The notes: a model not told the origin generated them from the sequence alone. A stretch of 64,000 bases of DNA from Aquabacterium sp. CECT 9606 (GCF_918741295.1 NZ_CAKKNB010000001.1:1302001-1366000), one strand, 5' to 3'. Shown: positions 10,519-22,353, counted from the stretch's first letter. Program-made: numbers and translations.

Positions 10519-11373
10519 GTGGTGAAGAGCTATCTTCTTTTTCTTCGGTATGCATTGAAAAACTGGTTATCGAAAGAAAAATTGGTGGACGAGAGCTCAG
10601 CGTTTGATGTGTCCCTCACTTCACACGGAGATCGTGTCAACAGGGTTCATTTGGCGATCGAATCTGCGTGCAGCGGAATTAAGCCCAGAAGAGTCATTCT
10701 GTTCTTGTCTCGGGAAGATTGGCCGGGGCGATTGCCGAAATCGTTGACGCGTTTGTGTCATCGTGGATTGGAGGTGATAACCTGCGAAAACGATGGGCCT
10801 CACAAAAAGCTGCAACCTTATCTGCAGATGAATGCCTCTTTCGTTCGACCTTTGATCACCATTGACGACGATGTTTTTTACGAACATCTTGCTTTCAAGC
10901 ATCTTTTTGATGCCTGGTTGAGCGATAAGGCCGTTATTCATTGTTTGCGCGCTCGGTCTGTCTTAACGAATGGCGATGCATTGATGCCCTACATCGCATG
11001 GCCGCTTTGCAATAGCAGTGTCCCCTCCCATCTAAATTTCTCCACTGGAGTGGGTGGTGTACTTTACCCACCTGATTTTCTGCTTCTGCTCAAACGAGTC
11101 GGACTCGGTTACCGGGCGACGTGTCCTGATGCGGATGATATTTGGGTTAACGCGTGTGCTGTGCGCTCCGGATTTCGGGTCAGGCAAGTTTTCAATGCTC
11201 CCTCACGCAGACCAGATATACCTGGGTCCAGACGTACGGCCTTGTTCAAAAAGAACATCCGTTTGGGTGGCAATGATGCGCAATTGGCAAGGGTCTATGA
11301 CAAGTACATTATTTCAAGAATGACGGATGAGTTTTCAAGACGTTTTAATATTGACGAGATGCTGTCAAATTAG
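10519..11373 (+). CDS. Putative glycosyltransferase, visibly AT-richer than its neighbours
   Basis: FDVSLTSHGDRVNRVHLAIES...ITIDDDVFYEHL resembles GT-A-like DDD proteins; GTG start. Confidence 0.55.
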   Translation: MVKSYLLFLRYALKNWLSKEKLVDESSAFDVSLTSHGDRVNRVHLAIESACSGIKPRRVILFLSREDWPGRLPKSLTRLCHRGLEVITCENDGPHKKLQPYLQMNASFVRPLITIDDDVFYEHLAFKHLFDAWLSDKAVIHCLRARSVLTNGDALMPYIAWPLCNSSVPSHLNFSTGVGGVLYPPDFLLLLKRVGLGYRATCPDADDIWVNACAVRSGFRVRQVFNAPSRRPDIPGSRRTALFKKNIRLGGNDAQLARVYDKYIISRMTDEFSRRFNIDEMLSN

Positions 11374-11423
11374 TCATCGCGACGTCATGTCTATGTAAGG
11401 TGGCAGCGGTTAAATTGCATGTC

Positions 11424-11453
11424 GTGGCCTTATATATTTTATTCGAAGGCCAC
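11424..11453 (+). terminator. Hairpin GTGGCCTT-N14-AAGGCCAC followed by ATTTTTG; terminator or copK leader attenuator
   Basis: Perfect 8-bp arms followed by a T-run, 29 nt before the copK start. Confidence 0.55.
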
Positions 11454-11482
11454 ATTTTTGCCAATTTCTAAGAGGAAACACC

Positions 11483-11773
11483 ATGAAAAATTCTACCTCG
11501 TTGATCACGCTTGTCGCCTTGATTGGATTTGTCGGGTCTGCTTATGCTGGTGATGCGGCTAAAAATCAGGCCGCTGCTACGCATCAACTGAAAGATGGTG
11601 GCACGCTTTACATTTTCAAGGATGGAAAAATGGCGAAGGAAAGTAAGTATGGAAAAGCCGTTTACATGAAAAAAGGTGAAACGTTAGAAACCGTCGACGG
11701 GAAGAAGATAGTTGCGAGCAGCAACGAGGTGGCAAGGCTTGGCAACCTGATCAGCGAAGGACACCTGGATTGA
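11483..11773 (+). CDS. copK: CopK-family periplasmic copper-binding protein
   Basis: YIFKDGKMAKESKYGKAVYMKKGETLETVDGKKIVASSNEVARL resembles CopK (VFKDGKMGMENKFGKSMNMPEG). Confidence 0.85.
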   Translation: MKNSTSLITLVALIGFVGSAYAGDAAKNQAAATHQLKDGGTLYIFKDGKMAKESKYGKAVYMKKGETLETVDGKKIVASSNEVARLGNLISEGHLD

Positions 11774-11807
11774 TTGGATGATGCGCTGCTTGCCCACATC
11801 GTCCAGG

Positions 11808-12266
11808 TCAACTTTGCCGACCTGACCGCAGCCCGCTCCGCGCGGGCTTCGTTTCGCTTTGGGCATGTGGGGTTGCCAGGATATCGAGGATCGGGCAGTC
11901 CGGTCTGTCATCACCATGGCAGCAATGAACGAGGTGTTCGAGGGTGGCCTTCATGGCAAGCAATTCCTGGAGCTTCTGATTTAACTCCTGCAGATGGGCC
12001 TGGGCCAGCGCCTTCACTTGGCGGCTTGGGCGTCGACGGTCTTGCCATAGTCCCAGCAGTTCGCGGATCTGATCCAGCGAGAACCCGAGGTCTCTGGCTT
12101 GCCGAATGAAGCGCAAGGTGCCGACCTCCTTGTCGGTGTACTGGCGGTAACCTGCATCGGTTCGCAAAGCGCCGGGGAAGAGCCCCACGCTTTCATAGTG
12201 CCGGATCATCTTGGCCGACACGCCAGAGGCCTTGGCTGCTTCTCCGATGTTCATGTGTTCGCTCAT
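11808..12266 (-). CDS. cueR: CueR-like MerR-family copper regulator
   Basis: [26 protein letters not shown]; metal loop [13 protein letters not shown]; start at the MSEHMNIG methionine. Confidence 0.9.
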   Translation of the reverse strand: MSEHMNIGEAAKASGVSAKMIRHYESVGLFPGALRTDAGYRQYTDKEVGTLRFIRQARDLGFSLDQIRELLGLWQDRRRPSRQVKALAQAHLQELNQKLQELLAMKATLEHLVHCCHGDDRPDCPILDILATPHAQSETKPARSGLRSGRQS

Positions 12267-14722
12267 GCAGCGGCTCCTTGTGAATTGACGGTGGCAGGCT
12301 TGGTGTGCTGTGGCAACTCGTTTTCCATCGCACCCCGCCAACGGCGCAGCAAGAGCGCATTGGCGATGACGCTGAGGCTGCTGAGCGCCATGGCGGCACC
12401 CGCGATGACGGGGTTGAGCATGCCCAGTGCCGCCAGTGGGATGCCCAGGACGTTATAGGCAAAGGCCCAGAACAGCCCCTGCTTGATCTTGGCATAGGTT
12501 CGCCGCGACACATCCAGGGCGTCGGCCACCAGCCTGGGGTCGCCGCGCATCAGCGTGACGCCTGCGGTCTCGGTTGCCACGTCAGCACCTCCGGCCATCG
12601 CAAAACCGCAAGATGCTGCAGCCAGGGCAGGGCCATCGTTCAGGCCATCACCCACGAAGGCCACGACCTCACCGCTGGCGCGCAAGGCTTGCACGATGGC
12701 CGCTTTGTCGCTGGGCAGCACCTCCGCTCGCACATCGAGAATACCCAGGGCCTGCGCGACCGCATCAGCGCTGCCCTGGTTGTCGCCGGTCAGCATGAGG
12801 GTTTTGATGCCCAGTTGGTGCAGGTTTCTCACCGCTGCAGTTGCCGTGGGCTTGACGGTGTCTCCGAAGGCCATCAGCCCCAACAGTTCAAAGCCGCCTG
12901 CGTTTTGCTGCACAAGCCATGACAAGGTCCGTCCTTGCCGCTCCAACACATCGGCTTGCGTGCCGAGCGCACCTGCATCCACCCCCAGTTCATTCAAAAG
13001 TCTGGTGTTGCCCAGCATCAACTTGGCTCCCCTCACCATGCCCTCGACGCCCCGGCCCGCCAGTGCCTTGGCGTCTTGTACTGGCGGGATCGTGAGGCGC
13101 GCATCGCGGGCGTGGGTCGTGACTGCCAGCGCCAGCGGATGGCTGCTTGCTTGTTGCAACGCTGCGGCCAGAGCGACCACTTCGTCAATGCCTGACCCTT
13201 CGGCCGGGACAACGGCGACCAGCGTCGGCTTGCCTTCCGTCAGTGTGCCTGTCTTGTCGAACGCCACGACGGTCACCGAGTGTGCGATCTCAAGCGCCTG
13301 AGCATCCTTGATGAGGATGCCTCGGCGTGCGGCGGCGCCTGTTCCGACCATGATCGCCGTGGGTGTGGCCAGGCCCAATGCACATGGGCAGGCGATCACC
13401 AGCACAGCCACAGCGTTGATCAGGGCATGCTCCCAGTCTCCGTTGATGCCAAGCCAAGCCAGGAAGGTGAGCAACGCGATCCCCAACACCACCGGAACGA
13501 ACACGGCGCTGACACGGTCCACGATGCGCTGAATGGGCGCCTTGCCCGCCTGGGCCGACTCGACCAGTCGGATGATGCGTGCCAGGGTTGTTTCGGCACC
13601 GACGGCCTGCGTCCTGACAATCAGCATGCCCTCGGCGTTGATGGCCCCGCCGGTCACCTGATCACCCACTTGTTTGGACACAGGCAGGCTTTCGCCGGTG
13701 ATGAGCGATTCATCCACGTGGCTGCGCCCCTCCATGATGTCGCCATCGACGGGCACGCGGTCACCCGGGCGTATGCACACCAGGTCACCGACCCGCACGT
13801 CGGCCATGGGCGTTTCGACGTCAACGCCATCGCGTCGTACCAGTGCCGTGCTCGGCCGCAAGGCGTTCAGAGAGCGAATCGCGTCCGTGGTCTGCCGCTT
13901 TGCGCGATCCTCCAGCCACTTGCCCAGGAGAACGAGCGTGATCACGGCAGCCGAGGCTTCGAAATAGAGGTGCGGCATGCCGTGCTGTGAATGCCGCATC
14001 AGAAGGTAGACGGACAGGCCGAAGGCTGCGGACGTGCCAAGCGCAACCAGCAGGTCCATGTTGCCGGCCTTGGCCTTGAAGGCCCGCCATCCTGCCCGGT
14101 AGAAGCGCCAGCCCAGCCAGAATTGCACCGGCGTGGCCAGTGCGAGTTGCAGCCAGCCATTGAGCATCCAGTCGATCCCCACCAACTGCAGCACCATGGG
14201 CAATACCAGAGGCAAGGTTAAAACAGAAGCGATCGCCACGGGCCCCCATGTCGGCAGGGTGTTGGGCTTTGCGGGCTCGGCTTCCTGCTTCAATTGAGTC
14301 ACATAGCCTGCCTTGGTGACCGCTGCCACGAGAGATGCGGGTGGGATCGTGGAGAGTGCACGCACGGCGGCCTGTTCGGTTGCCAGGTTGACGGAGGCCG
14401 ACAAGACGCCGGGAACCTTGAGCAAGGCTTTTTCCACCCGGGTGACGCAAGAGGCGCAGGTCATGCCCTCGACATGGAGGGCCACATCGGTGGTCTTCAG
14501 GTCGTAGCCGGCCTCGCGGACGGCTGCGCTGAGTACCTCAAGGTTCACAGATGGGTCCGCTTGGACCGAGGCCACTTCGGTGGCCAAATTGACGTTGGCG
14601 CTTTGCACACCAGCCGTTGCCTTGAGCGATTTTTCTACCCTGGACACACAAGAAGCGCAAGTCATCCCCGAGATGGGGATGTCGATTCGGAATGTGGCCA
14701 GCGGCTTTTGCGGGGAGATCAT
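12263..14722 (-). CDS. copA: Cu+-exporting P-type ATPase with two N-terminal HMA domains
   Basis: Two GMTCASCV(S/T)RVEK motifs, [29 protein letters not shown]. Confidence 0.95.
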   Translation of the reverse strand: MISPQKPLATFRIDIPISGMTCASCVSRVEKSLKATAGVQSANVNLATEVASVQADPSVNLEVLSAAVREAGYDLKTTDVALHVEGMTCASCVTRVEKALLKVPGVLSASVNLATEQAAVRALSTIPPASLVAAVTKAGYVTQLKQEAEPAKPNTLPTWGPVAIASVLTLPLVLPMVLQLVGIDWMLNGWLQLALATPVQFWLGWRFYRAGWRAFKAKAGNMDLLVALGTSAAFGLSVYLLMRHSQHGMPHLYFEASAAVITLVLLGKWLEDRAKRQTTDAIRSLNALRPSTALVRRDGVDVETPMADVRVGDLVCIRPGDRVPVDGDIMEGRSHVDESLITGESLPVSKQVGDQVTGGAINAEGMLIVRTQAVGAETTLARIIRLVESAQAGKAPIQRIVDRVSAVFVPVVLGIALLTFLAWLGINGDWEHALINAVAVLVIACPCALGLATPTAIMVGTGAAARRGILIKDAQALEIAHSVTVVAFDKTGTLTEGKPTLVAVVPAEGSGIDEVVALAAALQQASSHPLALAVTTHARDARLTIPPVQDAKALAGRGVEGMVRGAKLMLGNTRLLNELGVDAGALGTQADVLERQGRTLSWLVQQNAGGFELLGLMAFGDTVKPTATAAVRNLHQLGIKTLMLTGDNQGSADAVAQALGILDVRAEVLPSDKAAIVQALRASGEVVAFVGDGLNDGPALAAASCGFAMAGGADVATETAGVTLMRGDPRLVADALDVSRRTYAKIKQGLFWAFAYNVLGIPLAALGMLNPVIAGAAMALSSLSVIANALLLRRWRGAMENELPQHTKPATVNSQGAAA

Positions 14723-14757
14723 GGTGTGCCCGTATAGGTGGTTGATATTTGTCGTGG

Positions 14758-14788
14758 ATCCTCAAGCTTCCCATCGTGGGAATGTAAA
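14758..14788 (-). promoter_or_regulatory. CueR-type promoter for copA: TTTACA-(TTCCCACGATGGGAAGCTT)-GAGGAT, 19-nt spacer
   Basis: MerR-family spacing with a TTCCC...GGGAA dyad. Confidence 0.7.
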
Positions 14789-14838
14789 GTCATGTGGCAA
14801 TTACTTGCTTTGATGGCATGGTTATTGAAAACAGGTGC

Positions 14839-14869
14839 TTGACCTTCCTGCTGTGGGAAGCTTGAAAGT
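14839..14869 (+). promoter_or_regulatory. CueR-type promoter for copZ: TTGACC-(TTCCTGCTGTGGGAAGCTT)-GAAAGT, 19-nt spacer
   Basis: CTTCC-N7-GGAAG dyad in the overlong spacer typical of MerR/CueR promoters. Confidence 0.75.
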
Positions 14870-14899
14870 GAACCCACCAAAAACCATTCGGAGTTTCTG

Positions 14900-15154
14900 A
14901 TGATCACTTTTGAAGTCAAGGACATGACTTGCGGCCATTGCGTCAGCACCATCACCAAGGCGGTGCGGGCCATCGATAAAGAGGCCACTGTACGGATCGA
15001 GTTGCAGTCGCACCAAGTCCAGATCGAACCCACCGAGGCAGATGCAGATGAACTTCGCGACGCAATCCAGGAGGCTGGTTACACCCCTGTGGTGATGACA
15101 AATGGGCCGCTCAAACCCGAGAAGGCCAGTCGAGGTGGCTGTTGTTGTGGGTGA
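14900..15154 (+). CDS. copZ: CopZ-like copper chaperone, HMA domain
   Basis: FEVKDMTCGHCVSTITKAV; C-terminal CCCG. Confidence 0.88.
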   Translation: MITFEVKDMTCGHCVSTITKAVRAIDKEATVRIELQSHQVQIEPTEADADELRDAIQEAGYTPVVMTNGPLKPEKASRGGCCCG

Positions 15155-15168
15155 TGGCGTGACAGCCT

Positions 15169-18100
15169 TCAGGCATGTTTCATGTGAGGCGCTTGCGTGG
15201 CGTGCCTTGCCTTTTTGCTGCGGCGAATCAGCAGGTACGCAGCCGGAATCACGAACATCGACAGCAGTGGCGCCGTGATCATGCCCCCGACCATGGGTGC
15301 AGCAATGCGTTGCATGACCTCCGAGCCAGTGCCGGTGCCCCACATGATCGGCAGCAAACCCGCCAGAATCACTGCCACCGTCATGGCCTTGGGGCGCACG
15401 CGCAGCACGGCACCGTCACGGATGGCGTCCAGCAAGTCATCGACACTGACCTGGCCCTTGTCGATGCGCTCGCCCCAAGCCTGCTTGAGGTAGAGCAGCA
15501 TGATCACGCCGAACTCGGCGGATACGCCAGCCAATGCAATGAACCCGACTGCCCCAGCCACCGACAGGTTGTAGCTCAGCAGGTAGAGCAACCAGATGCC
15601 GCCCACCAGGGCAAAGGGCAGCGTGGCCATGATCAGCAAGGCCTCGTCAAATGCACCGAATGTCAGGTACAGCAGCACGAAGATGATCAGCAGCGTGAAG
15701 GGCACCACCACCTTGAGCTTGGCCGTGGCCCGCTCCAGGAACTCGAACTGGCCTGACCAGGACACTGAGTAGCCCGGTGGCAGCTTGACCTTAGCTGAAA
15801 CGGCCTTTTGCATGTCCTGCACCGCTGATCGCAGATCCCGCCCCCGGATGTCCACATACACCCAGCCTGACAGGCGGGCGTTCTCGCTGCGCAGCATGGG
15901 CGGGCCATCGGTCACGCGGATGTCGGCCACGTCGGACAAGACCAGGCGCTCTCCACGCTCGTTCACGATGGGCAAGGTGCGCAGTTTTTCCAGCGAATCA
16001 CGTGTCTCGCGTGGGTAGCGCAGGTTGATCGGGAAGCGCTGCAAGCCTTCCACCGTCTCGCCAATGTTCTCGCCGCCCACTGCCGAGCTGATGAGCGACT
16101 GCACATCAGCGATGTTCATGCCAAAGCGCGCGGCGGCATCGCGGCGGATGTTGACATCGACATAGCGCCCACCGGTCAGGCGCTCAGCCAAGGCGCTGCT
16201 GACACCGGGCACATCTTTGAGCGCACGCTCGATCTCACCCGTGAGTCGGTCGATGGTGGCCAGGTCGGTGCCCGCCACCTTGACGCCCACGGGGCTCTTG
16301 ATGCCGGTGGCCAGCATGTCGATGCGGTTGCGGATGGGGGGCACCCAGATGTTGGCCAAGCCGGGTACTTTCACAATGCGGTCCAGTTCTTCAACCAGCC
16401 TGTCTTGCGTCATGCCGGGGCGCCATTGGTCTTTGGGTTTGAACTGGATGGTGGTCTCGAACATCTCCATGGGTGCCGGGTCGGTCGCGGTTTCGGCGCG
16501 GCCTGCCTTGCCATAGACACTGGCCACCTCGGGGACGGTCTTGATCAAACGGTCGGTCTGCTGAAGCAGCTCGGCGGCCTTGCCTGCGGACAAGCCTGGC
16601 AGGGCCGTGGGCATGTAGAGCAGGTCGCCCTCGTCCAGCTTGGGCATGAACTCACCGCCAATGTGCTGCAAGGGCCACAAGCTGAGCAACAGCAACACGG
16701 CGGCCACCGCCAGCGTGCGCTTGGGGCCTTGCAAGACTGCATTGAGCAGTGGGCGGTAGATGGCAATCAGGAGTCGGTTGAGCGGGTTGCTCTGCTCGCT
16801 GGGGATGCGGCCACGGATCAGGTAGCCCATCAGCACGGGGATCAGCGTGACCGACAAGCCCGCTGCCGCCGCCATGGCATAGGTTTTGGTGAAGGCCAGC
16901 GGCGAGAACAGCCGCCCCTCTTGCGCCTCCAGCGTGAACACTGGCACAAAAGACAGCGTGATGATCAACAGTGAGAAAAACAGCGCGGGCCCGACCTCGG
17001 CCGCCGAATCGCCGATGACCTTCCAGCGCTCGGCACCTTCCAGCGATTGATCGGGGTGGGCTTGCTCCCAGTGTTCCAAGTGCTTGTGTGCGTTCTCGAT
17101 CATCACCACGGCTGCATCCACCATGGCGCCGATGGCAATGGCGATGCCTCCCAGCGACATGATGTTGGCGTTCACCCCTTGGTAGTGCATGACGATGAAA
17201 GCCGCCAGGATGCCCAGGGGCAGCGAGATGATGGCCACCAGGGCCGAGCGCAGGTGAAACAAAAAGACAAAGCACACCACGGCCACCACGGCGAACTCTT
17301 CGAGCAGCTTGTGCGAAAGGTTCTCCACCGCACGCTCGATGAGGGTGGATCGGTCGTACACAGGCACGATCTCCACCCCTTTGGGCAAGCTGGCTTGCAG
17401 GGTCTTGAGCTTGGCCTTGACCGCAGCAATCGTCTCCAATGCGTTCTTGCCTGAGCGCATCACGATCACGCCGCCAGCGGCTTCTCCCTCACCGTCCAGC
17501 TCACCGATGCCCCGGCGCATTTCCGGCCCCATCTGGATGCGGGCCACATCCCCCAGGCGCACCGACACGCCTGCGTCGGTGGTCATCAAGGGCACTTGCC
17601 GGAAATCGTCCAGCGATTGCAAGTAGCCCGAGGCGCGCACCATGTACTCGGCCTCGCCCAACTCCAGCACCGAGCCGCCCGCTTCCTGGTTGGCCTTCTG
17701 GATGGCCTCGACCACCTGGGTGTGCGCGATGCCGTAGGTGGCCAGTTTGTCGGGGTCCAGCACCACTTGGTACTGGCGCACCATGCCGCCCACCGAGGCG
17801 ACTTCCGCCACATTCGGCACTGTCTTGAGTTCGTACTTCAAGAACCAGTCCTGCAAGGCGCGCAACTGGCCCGCATCCTGGGTGCCACCACGGTCCACCA
17901 GGGCGTATTGGTAAATCCAGCCCACGCCCGTGGCGTCGGGCCCCAGCGACGCCTTGGCGCTGGCGGGCAAGCGCGACTGAACCTGGTTCAGGTACTCCAG
18001 CACACGCGAGCGGGCCCAGTACAGATCGGTGCCGTCCTCGAACAGCACGTAGACATAAGAGTCGCCGAAGAAGGAGTACCCCCGCACCGTCTTGGCACCA

Positions 18101-18330
18101 GGCACCGACAACATGGTCGTGGTCAGCGGGTAGGTGACCTGATTCTCCACAATGCGCGGCGCCTGGCCCGGGTAGGTCGTGCGGATGATGACTTGCACAT
18201 CAGACAGGTCAGGCAAGGCGTCCAGCGGCGTTATCGTAACCGAATACACCCCCCATGCACTGAGCATCAAGGTGGCCAGCAGCACCAGGAAGCGGTTGGT
18301 GATGGACCAACGGATCAGGCGGGCGATCAT
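15169..18330 (-). CDS. cusA: CusA/CzcA-family heavy-metal RND transporter
   Basis: 1053 aa RND protein; [24 protein letters not shown] start, [32 protein letters not shown]. Confidence 0.95.
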   Translation of the reverse strand: MIARLIRWSITNRFLVLLATLMLSAWGVYSVTITPLDALPDLSDVQVIIRTTYPGQAPRIVENQVTYPLTTTMLSVPGAKTVRGYSFFGDSYVYVLFEDGTDLYWARSRVLEYLNQVQSRLPASAKASLGPDATGVGWIYQYALVDRGGTQDAGQLRALQDWFLKYELKTVPNVAEVASVGGMVRQYQVVLDPDKLATYGIAHTQVVEAIQKANQEAGGSVLELGEAEYMVRASGYLQSLDDFRQVPLMTTDAGVSVRLGDVARIQMGPEMRRGIGELDGEGEAAGGVIVMRSGKNALETIAAVKAKLKTLQASLPKGVEIVPVYDRSTLIERAVENLSHKLLEEFAVVAVVCFVFLFHLRSALVAIISLPLGILAAFIVMHYQGVNANIMSLGGIAIAIGAMVDAAVVMIENAHKHLEHWEQAHPDQSLEGAERWKVIGDSAAEVGPALFFSLLIITLSFVPVFTLEAQEGRLFSPLAFTKTYAMAAAAGLSVTLIPVLMGYLIRGRIPSEQSNPLNRLLIAIYRPLLNAVLQGPKRTLAVAAVLLLLSLWPLQHIGGEFMPKLDEGDLLYMPTALPGLSAGKAAELLQQTDRLIKTVPEVASVYGKAGRAETATDPAPMEMFETTIQFKPKDQWRPGMTQDRLVEELDRIVKVPGLANIWVPPIRNRIDMLATGIKSPVGVKVAGTDLATIDRLTGEIERALKDVPGVSSALAERLTGGRYVDVNIRRDAAARFGMNIADVQSLISSAVGGENIGETVEGLQRFPINLRYPRETRDSLEKLRTLPIVNERGERLVLSDVADIRVTDGPPMLRSENARLSGWVYVDIRGRDLRSAVQDMQKAVSAKVKLPPGYSVSWSGQFEFLERATAKLKVVVPFTLLIIFVLLYLTFGAFDEALLIMATLPFALVGGIWLLYLLSYNLSVAGAVGFIALAGVSAEFGVIMLLYLKQAWGERIDKGQVSVDDLLDAIRDGAVLRVRPKAMTVAVILAGLLPIMWGTGTGSEVMQRIAAPMVGGMITAPLLSMFVIPAAYLLIRRSKKARHATQAPHMKHA

Positions 18331-19997
18331 GGCTTGCTCCCTTGCTTGGATGTGCCATGGGCGTGATGGGGCGCCTCGGACGCAGGCTGGGGCTCAGGTG
18401 CCAGGTGCGACAGTCGGGTCAACTGCGGCATGCCGTCTGCATCCATGTAGAACTCAAAGCTCACCGGGTCACCCACTTCCAGATGGCGGGGCAGCCCGCC
18501 CTTGAGCGGCACCTTGAAATCCATCGTCATGGCGCCCCACTTGAGTGAGGCAATCGGCCCGTGCGACAAGGTGATGGCCTCGTCTGCCAGGGCTTCCACC
18601 TTGCCCTGACCTTCGTGTCTGGGGGCGGTGTTGTCCATGGTGGGTGCCGGTGCGCCATTGAGCCGCGCCTCAACACCTTTGAGGCTGGCTTCCGAATCGA
18701 TGAGGAACTGCGATGACACCACCACACGCTGGCCCACATCCAGACCGCGCTTGACCTCGGTTTGCCCATCGCTCTCGATGCCCGCCTCGATCTCGACCGG
18801 GCGGAACCGCCCTTTGTCTTCGGCCAGCATCACCACGGTGCGCTTGCCCGTCTGGATGACTGCCTCTGTGGGGATCAACAAGGCCTTCTCGGCACGCATG
18901 TCCATGAACTGCATGGCCACGCTCATGCCCGGCACCAGGTGCATGCCTGGGTTGTTCAATTGCACGCGGGCCTTGAGGGTGCGGGTGCCAGGGTTGACCT
19001 CTGGCACCAGGGCCTGAACCGTGCCTTCAAAGGTGGTGCCAGGCACAGCCGGGCTGCGGGCCTGCACCTTGGTGCCTGGGCGCAGTTGCGCGACTTGACT
19101 CTCCGGCACCTCGGCGTTGGCCCAAACCGTGGACACGCCGTTGATGCGCAACAAGGTGGCCCCAGGCATCACGGACATGCCTTCACGCACCATCAACTCA
19201 CTGAGCACGCCGTTGATGGGTGCCACCAGGGTGACGCGCGGCTGGGTCTTGCTGGTTTGCTCGACGCGCTTGATCTGATCCTCGCTCATGCCGACCTGAC
19301 GCATGCGCTGGCGAGCGCCATCGACCAAGCTGCCCAGGTCGTTGCCCTGCATGCGGCGAACAGACAAAAACTCTTCTTGTGCAGCCACCCATTCAGGCAC
19401 ATAGAGATCGGCCAGGGGTTGACCTTGCTTGACCGCATCCAGCGTGGCGCGCACATGCAACCGCTCCACAAACCCGGCGGCCCGTGCTTGCATGACAACC
19501 TGGTCGCGTTCGTTGTAAGCGATGCTGCCCACGGCAGAAACTTGGGGCGACAGCACCCCCTCGGTGACCTCTGCGGTGCGCACGCCCAGGTTCTGCTGGA
19601 TGCGTGGGCTCACAGTGACCTTGCCCTGGTCTCCGTCGCTGTCTGCATAAACAGGCACCAGCATCATGTCCATGAAAGGCGACTTGGCGGGCTTGTCGAA
19701 CTTGTTGCCCGGCACCATGGGGTCGTGGTAGTACAGGACCTTCTTGCCGGTGACCGGGTCCATGTCGCCAGCCTTGAGGCCATCGGCGATGTGGCGCCGG
19801 GTGGCGTCTTCACCCTCGGCCACGCTTTGCGGCAGGGCTTGGGTGGCGGTTGCTTCAGTGGCGGGTTGAGCGGGGCGCTGATCAGCATCGGCATTCATGC
19901 CCATGCCTCTTTGCATGCCCAATGCGTACAGGCCATATGCGGCGGCGCTCAGTGCTGTGGCGGCAATCATGGCGATCACCAGTTTTTTGAGTTTCAT
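18327..19997 (-). CDS. cusB: CusB-like periplasmic adaptor with heavy-metal-binding N-terminus and CusF-like C-terminus
   Basis: [32 protein letters not shown]-terminal [34 protein letters not shown]. Confidence 0.92.
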   Translation of the reverse strand: MKLKKLVIAMIAATALSAAAYGLYALGMQRGMGMNADADQRPAQPATEATATQALPQSVAEGEDATRRHIADGLKAGDMDPVTGKKVLYYHDPMVPGNKFDKPAKSPFMDMMLVPVYADSDGDQGKVTVSPRIQQNLGVRTAEVTEGVLSPQVSAVGSIAYNERDQVVMQARAAGFVERLHVRATLDAVKQGQPLADLYVPEWVAAQEEFLSVRRMQGNDLGSLVDGARQRMRQVGMSEDQIKRVEQTSKTQPRVTLVAPINGVLSELMVREGMSVMPGATLLRINGVSTVWANAEVPESQVAQLRPGTKVQARSPAVPGTTFEGTVQALVPEVNPGTRTLKARVQLNNPGMHLVPGMSVAMQFMDMRAEKALLIPTEAVIQTGKRTVVMLAEDKGRFRPVEIEAGIESDGQTEVKRGLDVGQRVVVSSQFLIDSEASLKGVEARLNGAPAPTMDNTAPRHEGQGKVEALADEAITLSHGPIASLKWGAMTMDFKVPLKGGLPRHLEVGDPVSFEFYMDADGMPQLTRLSHLAPEPQPASEAPHHAHGTSKQGSKP

Positions 19998-20010
19998 GTA
20001 GGGCTCCGTG

Positions 20011-21360
20011 TCAGCGGTCAAGAACGGGCATGGCCACGTCGTGTGCCACCGGAATCAGGTAGTTGAGCTGCGCCCAGATGCGAGCGGTGTCCATGTCGAG
20101 TCGCAGTCGGTCCATCTGGGTGTCCAAGGCCATGCGGCGAGCCTCCAGCACGGAGGCCAGCGTGCCGCTGCCGCCTCGATAGGCGGTCAAAGCGGCCTGT
20201 GTTCGCTCGCCCGCCAGGGGGATCAGGGTGCTGTCGTAGCGGCGCAGGCGATCCCGGCTGCTCTGCCAGGTTTGGAGCATTACCGTGACCTGGGCGAGGT
20301 GCTCCCGTGTGGCTTCTTCGCGCTGGGCGCGCATCTGCTCAACGGTGGCCAACTTGGCAGCCAGGTCGCGGTCTTGACGGCTCGTCTGATCCCATTGCAA
20401 GGGAACGGAGACATTGACAGAGGCCATCTTGGAATAGCCGGGCCCACGTTGACTGAGCATCAGCTCCACACCCCAGTCAGCTTGTTTGTTGGCTCGGGCC
20501 AGGTCTGCGTCGGCCTGGGCCATCTCTTCCTGCCGGATCAGGACGGTGATGTCAGGGTGCGTGGTCAGGGTGCTTTCCAGATCGTTCAGGTGCGAGGGAA
20601 CATGGCGGGTGTCGGGCGCATCGGCCAGGGGCGTGTCGGCTGCACGACCTGTCCACCGGCGCAGCGCGGTCTGCGCTGTGCTCACTTCACGCATGGCCTG
20701 GTCAATGCGGTCATCCACCTGAGCAAGCGCTGCGCGGGCAGCGAGCACTTCAGTTTGCGATCCTCTGCCCCCTCGATAGGCGACCTCAGTCGCCTCCACT
20801 TGCAGGCGGATTTCATCGCGCTGGGCCTTGACCAGGGCCAGCATGCGTTCCTGGTAGTAGAGATCCAGCCAGGCGATGGCTGTGTCTCGTTGCAGTTGAG
20901 TCAGCGCTTGAGCGCGGCTGGCTTCGCTGGCCTGGGCCTCTCGCTCGAAACGCACGGACCGTGCAAGGCGTTTGTCTTGACGGGTGAACTCCTGCATGAG
21001 GCCCACCGAGCGCATGGTCATGAAATCGCGGGTGACGCTGAAGCGATCAGGTCCGCTGATGGGCAGGTTGTTGATGCCCAGTTTGAGGACGGGATCGGGC
21101 TGCTGAGCGGCCGAAACAGCCATGTCGCGGGCAGCCGCCGTGGCGTGGTTCTGGGCCACCAGTTGTTGAGAGCGTGCCTGAGACAGCCTGAGAGCCTGTT
21201 CAAACGTCAGGACGTCGCCCGCATGGGCGTGGAAGGAGGCAAGGCTGAGGGCCACCAGAACGGCGACACCTTGGAAGCGCGTGCGAATGCGCATGCAGAT
21301 GGGATGGCCGAGATCGACCAGTTGCATGCTCCTGCGTGACAGGAGCGAAAAATGGGGAAA
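20011..21360 (-). CDS. cusC: CusC-like outer membrane efflux protein (start uncertain; the track ORF runs to 21456)
   Basis: TolC-family repeats; adjacent to cusBA. Confidence 0.85.
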   Translation of the reverse strand, partial: FPHFSLLSRRSMQLVDLGHPICMRIRTRFQGVAVLVALSLASFHAHAGDVLTFEQALRLSQARSQQLVAQNHATAAARDMAVSAAQQPDPVLKLGINNLPISGPDRFSVTRDFMTMRSVGLMQEFTRQDKRLARSVRFEREAQASEASRAQALTQLQRDTAIAWLDLYYQERMLALVKAQRDEIRLQVEATEVAYRGGRGSQTEVLAARAALAQVDDRIDQAMREVSTAQTALRRWTGRAADTPLADAPDTRHVPSHLNDLESTLTTHPDITVLIRQEEMAQADADLARANKQADWGVELMLSQRGPGYSKMASVNVSVPLQWDQTSRQDRDLAAKLATVEQMRAQREEATREHLAQVTVMLQTWQSSRDRLRRYDSTLIPLAGERTQAALTAYRGGSGTLASVLEARRMALDTQMDRLRLDMDTARIWAQLNYLIPVAHDVAMPVLDR

Positions 21361-21508
21361 CATGACACCTCCGAATGAAGCCAATGGCGTAGGCGTGCGC
21401 GGGACAGGGCAGGCAAGGCAGAACGCCACGCGCCTGCATTGGCCAGCAACCCGCACGACCAGGCGCTGAGGCGACCGTCAGGCCGTCAGCGCCGCGTCAC
21501 TCGGCGTG

Positions 21509-21925
21509 TCAAATTCGGAAGCAGCAGTGCAGTATGGACAGCGGTGGTGGCGCCGCGTGAAGGCGGCTGTCCGCAGTCGGCGCCAGGCCATCCGGCCTTG
21601 ACGCATCCACCGTCAGGGCGACGGTGTACAGCGCGATCAACAGCGCCGCAGGCACGGTAGGCGCCTGGGTGTGATCGCTTTGTTGGGTGGGGTGGCAATG
21701 CTCGGCGCACAGGCCAGGGTTGGCTTGGTCCAGGTGCCTTCCCATGCCTTCGCCCATCTGCTCGCAATCCACCATGGCGCCCATCGCGGTGATGGCGTCG
21801 GCTGTGGCATTGCCGGAGACCATGTTGCTGGGGCAAGCGTAGGCTGCCACGCTCATCTGCGCAAACAAGATCACGCCGACCATCAGTCGGCAAATCCAAT
21901 GCTTGAGCGCGCGAGGCATGGTCAT
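21509..21925 (-). CDS. Small secreted protein linked to the cus operon
   Basis: TM/signal segment RLMVGVILFAQMSVAAYACP and several Cys/His residues; start approximate. Confidence 0.55.
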   Translation of the reverse strand: MTMPRALKHWICRLMVGVILFAQMSVAAYACPSNMVSGNATADAITAMGAMVDCEQMGEGMGRHLDQANPGLCAEHCHPTQQSDHTQAPTVPAALLIALYTVALTVDASRPDGLAPTADSRLHAAPPPLSILHCCFRI

Positions 21926-22353
21926 GCGGCCACCTGCTCTGCGGGTCGGGGGGCGTGATCGACCAGGGCCGCGATGATGGGGCAGTGATCGCCATTGGCC
22001 GACTTCTGGCAACAAGTGACCAAGCCTTCAAGGGCAACGGCCATGGCTTCCAGTTGGGTGGCTCGCTGGCGGATGTCCAGCACACGTTGCTGGGTGATCT
22101 CGCGCACGCGCACCTGATCGGTCTCGGCGCTCAAAGACACCAGCGAGGCCACATCGTCGAGGGAAAAGCCCAGCTCTTGCGCACGTTTGATGAAACGCAA
22201 GCGCCGCACGTCACCCTCGTCGTACTGCCGAAAGCCATTGCCTTCACGCGCAGGCTCACGCAACAACCCGCGACGCTGGTAAAAGCGCACCGCTTCCACA
22301 CCGACCCCTGCCGAGTCGGCGAGCTTGCGAACGGTGAAGGCGTGCGTGGGCAT
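21922..22353 (-). CDS. MerR-family metal-responsive regulator
   Basis: FTVRKLADSAGVGVEAVRFYQRRGLL; CCQKSANGDHCPII metal loop. Confidence 0.85.
   Translation of the reverse strand: MPTHAFTVRKLADSAGVGVEAVRFYQRRGLLREPAREGNGFRQYDEGDVRRLRFIKRAQELGFSLDDVASLVSLSAETDQVRVREITQQRVLDIRQRATQLEAMAVALEGLVTCCQKSANGDHCPIIAALVDHAPRPAEQVAA

Noticed and set aside
18762-21339. Antisense ORFs of 434 and 443 aa opposite cusB and cusC
   Set aside because: Opposite well-supported CDSs; His/Gly/Gln-rich shadow translations.
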